Below, piece by piece: positions 1 through 6,616 of a stretch of DNA of 6,723 nucleotides. The notes under the pieces are model-generated. The model did not search any database. It saw only the letters and a list, made by a program, of their open reading frames with translations, and was not told the DNA's origin. Made by a program: the position numbers and the translations under genes. Source of the stretch: Desulfobacterales bacterium (lineage in GTDB: Bacteria; Desulfobacterota; Desulfobacteria; Desulfobacterales; C00003060); NCBI GenBank assembly GCA_030616425.1, contig JAUWXJ010000128.1, positions 1-6,723 of the forward strand, given 5' to 3'. The first letter of the stretch is position 1; each line of letters starts with the position of its first letter.

Positions 1-13
1 TTTTCTCAACAGA

Positions 14-56
14 CCACAAATCAGGAGAAAACCCTCCTTGACCTGATTTGCTGTGG
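14..56. repeat. Inverted repeat within the 5' part of the nucleotidyltransferase gene
   Basis: CAAATCAGG (17-25) and CCTGATTTG (42-50) are perfect nine-base inverted copies around a 16-base spacer. CCA (14-16) and TGG (54-56) extend the stem across a three-base bulge. It lies in sequence that I read as coding, so it is either incidental or a local mRNA hairpin. Confidence 0.4.
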
Positions 57-416
57 GCTTTTCAGCAAGGGGCCTCGTGTAGGGCCTGATCCCTTGTCAG
101 ACATCGATTGGCAGCAGGCAAACTACGCGATTCTAGAACAAAGTCTGGGGGGCATCCTCTACAAGGCTATCCAAAGGTGTGGCATTGAAGAACAGGTCCC
201 GTCATCTACCCTCCATATGGCTAAACAGGCCTATTTTGACAATCTGTTTCAATACGTTGAGTGGGTACGTATCCTGCCCGAAATTTTTCAGGCTGGCCAA
301 AGCAGAAGTATTCGTATGCTTCTCCTTCGTGGCCTCCACCTCACAGAAGTCTTTTACAAAGACCCGGGGCTCAGGAGCTGTGTAGACGCTGATCTGCTCA
401 TCCACAAACAGGACCG

Positions 417-425
417 AAAAAAAAA
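417..425 (+). other. A9 homopolymer at the frameshift point of the nucleotidyltransferase gene
   Basis: Nine consecutive A's sit where the two coding frames of the nucleotidyltransferase must join. Removing one A gives codons reading DRKKITDLFGML, which links the DADLLI motif to the downstream half without a break. Left unshifted, the first frame runs on as non-family sequence to a stop at 493-495. A9 runs are prone to RNA polymerase slippage, to mutation and to sequencing error; this sequence alone does not separate these. Confidence 0.8.
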
Positions 426-1157
426 TAACAGACCTCTTTGGTATGCTCGGTTTCTATCCTCATCAGATCTACAAGAATCTCTATTTTCGGAATAACCATT
501 GCCTCGATATCCACACTCACCCGTTAAACGAACGCAGAAAAGGGGTACGCAACTTTCTTTATCCCTTCAACTTTGACGATATCTGGAAAGAGCGCACCAG
601 GTTTATGCTGGACGAAATATCTATCTGCGCCCCCTCGGCTTATGACGAATTGATCTTTTCAGCGATCCATGCGATCAAGCATGCCTTTTCTCATCTGAAA
701 TGGCTGCTTGATCCAGCGGTTATCATTGACCGGATGGGGACTCGGCTCCATTGGGATTACCTCGCCCAAAGGGCTGCGGCCTCTAATTTCCAGCACGGAG
801 TCTGGCTGGTACTCGAGCTCACAAGTTCTCTTTTCTCCAAGGCAATACCGGCCGAGCTTCTCAGTCTATTTCAGAGCAAAGCACGCTCCAGCTACAACCA
901 CCTGGCACTTCAAAGGAATCTGGTAAATTTTCACCCTGACCTCTATTTTCTACGCCATATAAAAGGCTTTGGGCGGAAGATCCAATGGACTGCCGCGGCA
1001 TTGTTTCCTGAAAAGGCTGTAAGAAAGGAAATCATGTTTGCACAGGATTTCAATCTGGCCGACTATTACCTGTCGCGGTGTAAGGCTGCATGGACAGCAA
1101 TTAAGTCATTGTAATCAAGCGGCATTGGGAACCGCTATCTGCTGAACTATATGCTAT

Positions 1158-2597
1158 ATGCCAAATCATAGCCAAAAGGAATTCCTTGTTGTAAAGGGGC
1201 CTCAAAGGTCTGCTCTTTATGACCTGGTCAAGGGTAGGGTGTATTCTATCCCAGGCACTTTTGCTAGTCATTTAACACCTTACATCTATTCTCCTGAGAC
1301 AGAGGCGCCTGCGAAAGGACCTGTCGGCCCCCTATCGTTTCTCTTCCTTGAACTCACGCACAGGTGCAACCTTCAGTGCCGTCACTGCTATGTCTCGGCA
1401 AAGGCGGAGCCGTCAACCGACCAGGGCTTGAATCTCAAAGACTGGACAGAAATCCTCGATTCTGCTCATGGTCTGGGGTGCCGGTCTGTCCAGTTCACCG
1501 GCGGGGAGCCACTGCTGTTTCCTGATCTTCGCCCCTTGGTCCTATCTGCTTTATCCATTGGCTATGACTCTGTTGAAATTTTCTCTAACGGCACGCTACT
1601 GCGTAGAGATGAATGGAGAGACTTCCCCCGAGACAAGGTATGCTTTGCGCTCTCTCTTTACAGTTGTGAAGATAACGTGCATGACACTATCACGGGTGTG
1701 GCTGGCAGTCACAAAAGGACCTGTGAAGCCTTCCATCAGCTAAAGGAGATGGAGTATTTGGTAAGAATCGGCTATATCTTATTTGAGGAAAACCTCCCCC
1801 ATGATCAAGCAACGCGGGATTTTGTCCTGGAGTTGACAGGAGATCCAGATCAAGCGATCCCTGATATGGTCCGCCCTAGTGGGAGGGGACGGGACTGTGG
1901 CCTCCAGACACAGCACAGAGTAAATCATCCGCGCGGGGTCTCTTACATTGAGTTTAAGCCTGAGCCAGGTAGGGCCTTTGCCTATAAACCGACTTGCTGG
2001 AAAGGGAAACTTGCCATTACACCTGAGGGGGCTGTCATTCCCTGTATCTTTTCTCGTAACTTTGTACTCGGAGATCTGCGCGAATCCTCGCTGGAAGAGA
2101 TAATAGATTCCCAAAAGGCCAAAGGACTCTGGAATATAACTCTCGAAGATGTTACGGTGTGTAAGTATTGCGAATATCGCTATGCCTGCTCGGACTGCAG
2201 ATCCATAGCTGAGACCACTACCGGAGATCTATATGCAAAGAATCCTGCCTGCCGTTACGATCCAAATTCCAAAGACCAAGGCACACCGATGAAGCGTAAT
2301 ACCGAAAAACCGATCACTATATCCCCGAAATTGATACCCAAACAAAGGTCCGGACTGAACATAAAGGATTTGAAGGAGGAGATCCTTATCCTTTCCCCTG
2401 AGACAAAGGGGGTGCATCTGCTCAATCTCACTTCTGCTTTCATACTTGAGTGCTGTGACGGAACCCGTAGTGTTGAAGCAATAGTTGAAGAAATCATGGG
2501 AACCTTCCATATGAGCCCGGATCAAAGAGACCGGGTGTCACAGGACGTATATGATACACTAAAAAGATTCGCCGGATTAGGGATTATCACCGGGTAG
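1158..2597 (+). CDS. Radical SAM/SPASM enzyme with C-terminal PqqD-like (RRE) domain, putative peptide maturase
   Basis: This predicted 479-residue cytosolic iron-sulfur enzyme would use S-adenosylmethionine to start radical chemistry, most likely on a ribosomal peptide. Residues 1-50 form a small N-terminal region (ALYDLVKGRVYSIP). The radical SAM core carries CNLQCRHC (C70, C74, C77) for the first 4Fe-4S cluster and GGEP at 115-118. A SPASM region follows: C280-x10-G-x4-C296, then C335-x2-C338-x5-C344-x2-C347, then C365, enough Cys for two auxiliary clusters. Residues ~387-479 have the PqqD pattern (LNLTSAFILECCDGTRSVE, then a DV...L...GII end), the fold that binds leader peptides in RiPP pathways. 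ATG at 1158 is the first possible start, because an in-frame TGA lies at 1143-1145; no clear Shine-Dalgarno precedes it. It lies 43 bp after the nucleotidyltransferase and 36 bp before the kinase, so co-transcription is likely. The substrate is unknown. Confidence 0.9.
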   Translation: MPNHSQKEFLVVKGPQRSALYDLVKGRVYSIPGTFASHLTPYIYSPETEAPAKGPVGPLSFLFLELTHRCNLQCRHCYVSAKAEPSTDQGLNLKDWTEILDSAHGLGCRSVQFTGGEPLLFPDLRPLVLSALSIGYDSVEIFSNGTLLRRDEWRDFPRDKVCFALSLYSCEDNVHDTITGVAGSHKRTCEAFHQLKEMEYLVRIGYILFEENLPHDQATRDFVLELTGDPDQAIPDMVRPSGRGRDCGLQTQHRVNHPRGVSYIEFKPEPGRAFAYKPTCWKGKLAITPEGAVIPCIFSRNFVLGDLRESSLEEIIDSQKAKGLWNITLEDVTVCKYCEYRYACSDCRSIAETTTGDLYAKNPACRYDPNSKDQGTPMKRNTEKPITISPKLIPKQRSGLNIKDLKEEILILSPETKGVHLLNLTSAFILECCDGTRSVEAIVEEIMGTFHMSPDQRDRVSQDVYDTLKRFAGLGIITG

Positions 2598-2633
2598 CCT
2601 CGGAATTTTGCAAACCATTACCTGCGTAGGATC

Positions 2634-3461
2634 ATGACCACACCCCGTGGGTCGGAAAACTTGAAGATATGTGTGGGGCCCTTTGCTGTCAGCCTATCTC
2701 TGAATTCTGACAGGATTTATGATTTACTTAAGTCTCGATTCTCCTTGGCCAGGACAAATGCCGAAGAGCACATCCCTCTTGCACACGTTCAGTTGACTTC
2801 AGGCCACAGCCGCGGCATTGCCCAGTATCAACTATGGAAGGACGGCTCCCTTAACCTGTCAACGCCCGATTTTTCTAGTTTTGCTGCGTATGTTGAGCAT
2901 TTCTTTGATCGATTCTTCGTCGTGAATCTCAGAGACTACCTGCTCTTCCACGGATCAGCCGTTGCAAAAAACCAAAGAGCCCTCCTCTTTGTGGGCAATA
3001 CAGGTATGGGCAAGACCACCTTGGCTGCCCACTTGATAAGAAGGTTCGGGTTTGCCTTCTTGACTGACGATCTAGTCATTGCAGATCCCCGTACAGGAAC
3101 CGTGCTGCCGTACCCCAAGTTTTTGAAAATAAAAAGGGGAGGAAAAATATCCTACCTCGACCCCGGCATCAGCAAGCGCACGGAGGCTTCGGCAATACAT
3201 ACGGTTATGATATTGAAGAAGGCAAATGAACCGGAAAGACTTTCACACGGAAAGGCAGTTATAGAACTGATTCAATACAACCTTAATGAATGGGGGGCTG
3301 ACCTGCCACGCCTTACATCCAGACTTGCACGCCTTGCCCTGAGGCCTACCTTCTACGTGGCACCCCAGGTGGGACCGGCAAATCTTGTCACGATAACCAA
3401 GCTCTGTCTCAAGGCGTTTTATGACGGCAGATCCTCTTTGAAGAGGGAATCCACAATATAG
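2634..3461 (+). CDS. HprK-related (HPr kinase-like) P-loop kinase
   Basis: This 275-residue protein has a C-terminal HPr-kinase-like core. H106-G in LLFHGSAVAK is followed by a Walker A motif GNTGMGKT (121-128) and by FLTDD with D145 and D146. The order His, P-loop, Asp-Asp matches the catalytic set of HPr kinase/phosphorylase, although the P-loop ends in GKT rather than GKS. The protein is shorter than bacterial HprK, and residues 1-100 do not resemble the HprK N-terminal domain. No HPr or PTS gene is nearby, so phosphorylation of HPr is unlikely. Relatives called HprK-related kinases sit with PqqD-like and nucleotidyltransferase genes, and an HprK-like enzyme phosphorylates the lasso peptide paeninodin. 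Phosphorylation of a peptide or polymer is therefore a reasonable inference. AGGA lies only 3 nt before the ATG, so the start is uncertain; TTG at 2661 is an alternative. The last 43 bp overlap the opposing HD-GYP gene. Confidence 0.82.
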   Translation: MTTPRGSENLKICVGPFAVSLSLNSDRIYDLLKSRFSLARTNAEEHIPLAHVQLTSGHSRGIAQYQLWKDGSLNLSTPDFSSFAAYVEHFFDRFFVVNLRDYLLFHGSAVAKNQRALLFVGNTGMGKTTLAAHLIRRFGFAFLTDDLVIADPRTGTVLPYPKFLKIKRGGKISYLDPGISKRTEASAIHTVMILKKANEPERLSHGKAVIELIQYNLNEWGADLPRLTSRLARLALRPTFYVAPQVGPANLVTITKLCLKAFYDGRSSLKRESTI

Positions 3462-4405
3462 AGGAGTGGCGTGGACTTTAGATCAACAACCTCTTTCCCT
3501 TCTACCCGCCTTCCCTGTGGATCGAACAGGATTCTGACCGTGGGTCGAAGGGGTTCATCCTTGGTGATCTTGATAACCTGAGCCAAGCTGTGGTTGTTTA
3601 ACTTCACGTAGCTGTTGACCGGAAACACTGACAACTGTACCAGCAGGCCCTTGATAATCGCCGGGGCAAAGCGCCCCTTCTGGGTCTGAACGATCTCCTT
3701 TACGGCAAGGAAGGGAAGGAAATGCTTTCGTTGGGGTCTGGCATGGGTCATAGCTTCGTAGACATCCACAACACCAATTATCTTGGCATACTCATGAATT
3801 TCCTTGCCCTTGAGACCCTTGGGATATCCTGAGCCATCCTCTCGCTCATGATGTTGCAAGGCGACATCAGCCACCCATTTATAAGAAGGCCCTAGTTTGG
3901 AAAGGATTTTGTAACCCATCTCAGGATGGCTTCTTACACGCTCGAGTTCTCCAGGGGTAAGCTTGCCCTTCTTTTCCTTAACTTTTTGGGGAACCTTGAC
4001 CATGCCAAGGTCGTACAAGAGGCCGACGATTCCGAGCCGAACCAGATCGTCCCTTGAATAGCGGAGACCAACCCCTACCTTCACGGCATAGACCGCCACA
4101 TTCATCAAGTGGGTAACAAAGGGATCTTTTTCGTCTTTTGTATAAAGTGCCTTCAAATAAAGGGCGTCTTGGACCCGTGCATTGTCCACGATCTTCGTTA
4201 TGATACGTTTACCGGGTTCAACATCAGGCACCTCCCCTTTCTTTACCTGCCTGACATTCGATTCGATATAGCTACAGCCCTCATTATATACATCTTCCAG
4301 GACCGCATCCTTTGACTCCTTATCCGGAATGTCAAGGTCGCTAAGGAGCGTGGAAGGCTTCTCTTTTGTCCTTTTTCTCAAAACCAAGTCTGACAACCGA
4401 ACCAT
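3419..4405 (-). CDS. HD-GYP domain protein with degenerate HD motif (YD)
   Basis: This 328-residue soluble protein has no visible signal peptide or membrane segment. Residues 1-85 are a charged N-terminal region of unknown role. Residues ~90-255 form an HD-GYP domain: THLMNVAVYA with H99, LLYDLGM at the HD position (Y131-D132), LTPGELERVRSHPEMGYKIL with H160, and HHEREDGSGYP (H185, H186, then GYP 192-194), then VVDVYEAMTHARPQR with D214. Residues ~255-328 form a beta-rich tail (SYVKLNNHSLAQVIKI) often seen after this domain. HD-GYP proteins hydrolyse cyclic di-GMP through a two- or three-metal site. Here the His of the HD pair is Tyr (TAC, read from + strand 4013-4015), so catalysis may be lost and the protein could act as a sensor or partner. 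GGAGGG (4417-4422 on the + strand) lies 11 nt before the ATG and supports this start. The gene lies 55 bp after the ATPase in the same direction, so it is probably the last gene of that operon. Confidence 0.88.
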   Translation of the reverse strand: MVRLSDLVLRKRTKEKPSTLLSDLDIPDKESKDAVLEDVYNEGCSYIESNVRQVKKGEVPDVEPGKRIITKIVDNARVQDALYLKALYTKDEKDPFVTHLMNVAVYAVKVGVGLRYSRDDLVRLGIVGLLYDLGMVKVPQKVKEKKGKLTPGELERVRSHPEMGYKILSKLGPSYKWVADVALQHHEREDGSGYPKGLKGKEIHEYAKIIGVVDVYEAMTHARPQRKHFLPFLAVKEIVQTQKGRFAPAIIKGLLVQLSVFPVNSYVKLNNHSLAQVIKITKDEPLRPTVRILFDPQGRRVEGKEVVDLKSTPLLYIVDSLFKEDLPS

Positions 4406-4460
4406 TGTCTTACACGCCCTCCGTCTCTGTCGAAGTCAGGCCAAGAGAACTCGCCTCTTC

Positions 4461-5261
4461 TCACAAACGCTGTTCTTCAATCAACTCAGAAACAATCCTT
4501 GAATCGACTACTGAGGCCTTTTTCCCGGCTGCAACAAGTAAGCCTAAATCGCAGATATTATTTATTCTTCTTGGAACGCCCCCTGAATATTCGAATATAT
4601 CTTCAACTGCCTCACGAGTAAAAATGCCCTTTGTACTGCCAGCCTTCTTAAGCCGGAACGTTATATACTTGACTGTTTCAGAAAAATCAAACGGATCAAG
4701 ATGGTACTTGATTGCAATGCGCTGTTCAAACTGAGGAATCGAACGCATGACTTTCTTTAACTCGGGCTGCCCAAGAAGGATTAAGGTTAAGAGAAATCGG
4801 TCGTTAAACTGAAAATTCAATAGGAGTCTGAGCTCTTCATACATTTCGGGGTCCTTGATCAAATGTGCCTCATCTATCACTATCACTGTATCCTTGTCTT
4901 GGTTAACGTTTTCAATCATGGCATCGTTTAAGGCATGAAGAGAATCTATCTTGGTATCCGTCGCGATCTCATGACCAAGTTGGTATGCGATTTCTCTTAA
5001 TAATGCTGTCGGGCTCATGCTCGGATTGGTAACAAGGGCAATCTCAAAGTCATCACTCGGCAACTGCTCTGCAAAGGCACGGCTAACAGTTGTCTTGCCG
5101 CATCCAACCTCGCCGGTCAGCATACCCGCCCCTTTTCGTGACTGGGCCACGTACAACATCCTCGTCAGTGCCTCGCTGTGCATGGGTGAATAGTACATGA
5201 ACTTCGGATCGGGCACGTTTTCAAACGGAAGCTTGTCTAACTCCCAGTATTCCAAATACAT
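4461..5261 (-). CDS. GspA/ExeA-like AAA+ ATPase, possibly of the PEP-CTERM-locus secretion ATPase type
   Basis: This predicted 266-residue cytoplasmic P-loop ATPase opens with MYLEYWELDKLPFENVPDP, the typical beginning of the GspA/ExeA family. It then has Walker A GEVGCGKTT (50-58), Walker B TVIVIDEAH (125-133), a sensor region LILLGQPEL (160-168), a candidate arginine finger in EQRIAIKYH (R181) and GVPRRIN near 228-234. It lacks the transmembrane and peptidoglycan-binding parts of full-length ExeA. This short form is common in exopolysaccharide and exosortase loci. The frame is open to an ATG at 5384, but those 41 extra residues lie inside the decarboxylase gene and look unlike the family, so I place the start at 5261, 17 nt after the decarboxylase stop. 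AAGGA overlaps that stop but is about 14 nt from the ATG, so family similarity rather than the ribosome site decides the start. It probably powers or organises export or assembly of a surface polymer; the exact partner is unknown. Confidence 0.88.
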   Translation of the reverse strand: MYLEYWELDKLPFENVPDPKFMYYSPMHSEALTRMLYVAQSRKGAGMLTGEVGCGKTTVSRAFAEQLPSDDFEIALVTNPSMSPTALLREIAYQLGHEIATDTKIDSLHALNDAMIENVNQDKDTVIVIDEAHLIKDPEMYEELRLLLNFQFNDRFLLTLILLGQPELKKVMRSIPQFEQRIAIKYHLDPFDFSETVKYITFRLKKAGSTKGIFTREAVEDIFEYSGGVPRRINNICDLGLLVAAGKKASVVDSRIVSELIEEQRL

Positions 5262-5278
5262 TGTCTCTTGCAATTTCC

Positions 5279-6214
5279 TTACAGAACCTGCCGGAAATAT
5301 TCGATGGTCTTTTCTATCCCTTCGCGCAATCGAACCACAGGTTCCCACTCTAGTTTTTGTTTGGCAAGGGTAGTGTCTGGACACCGTTGAACGGGATCAT
5401 CCTCTGGCAGCGGCTTATGGACGATCTCTGACTTTGACTCGGTTATCTCAAGCACAAGCTCGGCTAACTCGCCGATGGAGAACTCCTTGTTGTTCCCAAG
5501 GTTAACAGGGCCGGTAAAGTCATCGCAGTTCATCATTCTCATCAGCCCTTGAATCATGTCTGAAACATAGCAAAATGAGCGGGTTTGGCTACCGTCTCCG
5601 TAGATCGTAATAGGCTCATTTCTCAGGGCCTGTATAATGAAATTACTCACCACCCTGCCGTCTGAAACCGCCATCCTGGGTCCGTACGTGTTGAAGATAC
5701 GCGCTATCTTAACGTCGACTTGGTTCTGGCGATGATAATCCATCATCAGAGTCTCAGCCACGCGCTTCCCCTCATCATAACAACTGCGCAGCCCGATCGG
5801 ATTCACGTGACCCCAGTATGTCTCATTCTGGGGATGTTGCTGAGGATTACCGTACACCTCTGATGTAGAGGCTTGAAGTATCCTTGCCTTTACCCGCTTG
5901 GCCAGACCCAACATGTTAATGGTCCCCATAACATTTGTCTTAACCGTCTTTACAGGGTTATACTGATAGTGAACCGGGGACGCAGGACAGGCCAGGTTGT
6001 AAATCTGATCTACCTCCAAAAAGATTGGCTCAACAAGGTCGTGACGAATCAGTTCAAAGTTCTTCCTGTCCACCAAGTGTCGGACATTTCTTTTCGAACC
6101 GGTAAAGAAATTGTCAAGGCAGAGCACCTCTGCACCTTCTTCTGCCAATCGCTCACACAGATGGCTACCTAGAAAACCCGCTCCTCCAGTCACTAGAACT
6201 CTCAGGTCTTTCAT
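5279..6214 (-). CDS. UDP-glucuronate decarboxylase (UDP-xylose synthase), NAD-dependent SDR family
   Basis: This 311-residue cytosolic enzyme of the extended short-chain dehydrogenase family should convert UDP-glucuronate to UDP-xylose and CO2 through a 4-keto intermediate on bound NAD. The N-terminus has the Rossmann motif TGGAGFLGSH (9-18). The catalytic region shows STSEVYGNPQQHPQ (T117, S118, E119), YWGHVNPIGLRSCYDEGKR with the Y146-xxx-K150 pair, and RIFNTYGPRM near 172-181. GDGSQTRSFCYVSDM (206-220) is the conserved sugar-nucleotide segment. The motif set YWG...NPIG.RSCYDEGKR separates UDP-xylose synthases from the closely related dTDP-glucose dehydratases and UDP-glucose epimerases. 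The length is that of bacterial, soluble family members. The ATG at 6214 is preceded by GGGAAG (6220-6225 on the + strand) at about 5 nt. It is the first gene of the right-hand block, with the ATPase 17 nt downstream. UDP-xylose would feed exopolysaccharide or lipopolysaccharide synthesis. Confidence 0.93.
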   Translation of the reverse strand: MKDLRVLVTGGAGFLGSHLCERLAEEGAEVLCLDNFFTGSKRNVRHLVDRKNFELIRHDLVEPIFLEVDQIYNLACPASPVHYQYNPVKTVKTNVMGTINMLGLAKRVKARILQASTSEVYGNPQQHPQNETYWGHVNPIGLRSCYDEGKRVAETLMMDYHRQNQVDVKIARIFNTYGPRMAVSDGRVVSNFIIQALRNEPITIYGDGSQTRSFCYVSDMIQGLMRMMNCDDFTGPVNLGNNKEFSIGELAELVLEITESKSEIVHKPLPEDDPVQRCPDTTLAKQKLEWEPVVRLREGIEKTIEYFRQVL

Positions 6215-6354
6215 CCTATCTTCCCATCCTACGTTTGAACGCCTACCCTGCTTTGATCACGAGCCGCGGCAAAATTAACCGAAACCATCAGCTAAAGAGG
6301 TTCCCAAGCCCACAAGACCTTTGCCTATGATTCACAATTACCCTAAACTTATTA

Positions 6355-6383
6355 CGAATATCAAGCAAAGCCCGGCATGTCAA
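6355..6383 (-). promoter_or_regulatory. Candidate sigma-70 promoter of the decarboxylase-ATPase-HD-GYP operon
   Basis: On the minus strand a perfect -35 box TTGACA (+ strand 6378-6383) is followed after 17 bp by TATTCG (+ strand 6355-6360), which matches only three of six bases of the -10 consensus. Transcription would start near 6348 and leave a leader of roughly 130 nt before the decarboxylase ATG. The perfect -35 and ideal spacing support it; the weak -10 keeps confidence low. Confidence 0.35.
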
Positions 6384-6511
6384 ACCTATACTTTCTCGTT
6401 GGCGCAATTGAGCCCCACAAGGCCAGAACAATCCAGAAGCTCAGGCTGTCATATCAAAGATTGTAATATTTGGGATAAACCCTGGCCATGACCATTAACC
6501 CTAACGTTGCA

Positions 6512-6609
6512 AAAGTCGAGGATGCTGCAGATGCAAGGCGTCAAGGGTGAGGCTGTAGTAATTTACGCCGAACCCTTGACATCGCAGCAGATGCGGTATC
6601 ATCGGCTTT
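6512..6609. repeat. 98-bp imperfect palindrome (long hairpin, possibly a REP/MITE-like element)
   Basis: The left arm 6512-6548 and right arm 6572-6609 are inverted copies. About 26 of 38 positions pair, with three more G-U pairs if transcribed from the + strand. The inner core is perfect over nine bases: GTCAAGGGT (6540-6548) against ACCCTTGAC (6572-6580). Inside it comes a GA/GA internal loop (6549-6550 with 6570-6571), then GGC-t-GTA paired with TAC-GCC around the loop GTAATT (6558-6563). There is no T-run after either arm, so it is not a standard terminator. The form, with diverged arms and a conserved core, suggests a dispersed palindromic repeat or a structured RNA; whether other copies exist cannot be seen here. 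Confidence 0.7.
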
Positions 6610-6616
6610 CCCGAAG

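Larger units (their letters stand above)
1..1114 (+). pseudogene. NTP_transf_5-type nucleotidyltransferase family protein, 5'-incomplete and frameshifted
   Basis: This is one gene split over two frames. The first frame is open from base 1 to 495 and has no ATG, GTG or TTG before the TTG at 94. The residues before that TTG (TLLDLICCGLF, then PLSDIDW) already resemble the N-terminus of this family, so the true start probably lies left of the window. The family motifs follow in order: LLLRG near 325-340, then FYKDPGLRSCVDADLLI, whose two Asp codons at 385-387 and 391-393 are candidate metal ligands. At the A9 run (417-425) the reading must shift by one base. In the second frame the text continues smoothly as KKITDLFGMLGFYP, then DIHTHPLN, and an alpha-helical C-terminal half with HAIKHAFSHLKWLLD. 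The joined product is about 370 visible residues, near the usual family length. Such proteins occur beside PqqD-like and HprK-like genes and in some lasso-peptide clusters; their substrate is unknown. It may be a true pseudogene, a slippage-expressed gene, or a homopolymer sequencing error. Confidence 0.82.

Noticed and set aside
94..96. TTG as the true start of the nucleotidyltransferase gene
   Set aside because: The frame is open to base 1, and the residues before it (TLLDLICCGLF) fit the family's N-terminal region, so the gene most likely starts left of the window.
1151..1153. ATG at 1151 as the start of the radical SAM gene
   Set aside because: It is in a different frame; in the correct frame an upstream TGA at 1143-1145 leaves the ATG at 1158 as the first start.
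3433..3446. CCTCT-TTGA-AGAGG hairpin as a bidirectional terminator
   Set aside because: The stem is only five bases and no T-run follows in either direction; it lies within both coding regions.
4366..4734. 122-codon + strand frame across the HD-GYP/ATPase junction
   Set aside because: It is the reverse shadow of two well-supported minus-strand genes and shows no family features.
5262..5384. Upstream extension of the ATPase to an ATG at 5384
   Set aside because: The extra 41 residues lie inside the decarboxylase gene in another frame and do not resemble the family, whose usual N-terminus begins at the ATG at 5261.
6361..6383. Sigma-54 promoter on the minus strand (TTGC near 6365)
   Set aside because: The base pattern 12 bp upstream does not match TGGCAC; the TTGACA box of a sigma-70 promoter explains the same stretch better.
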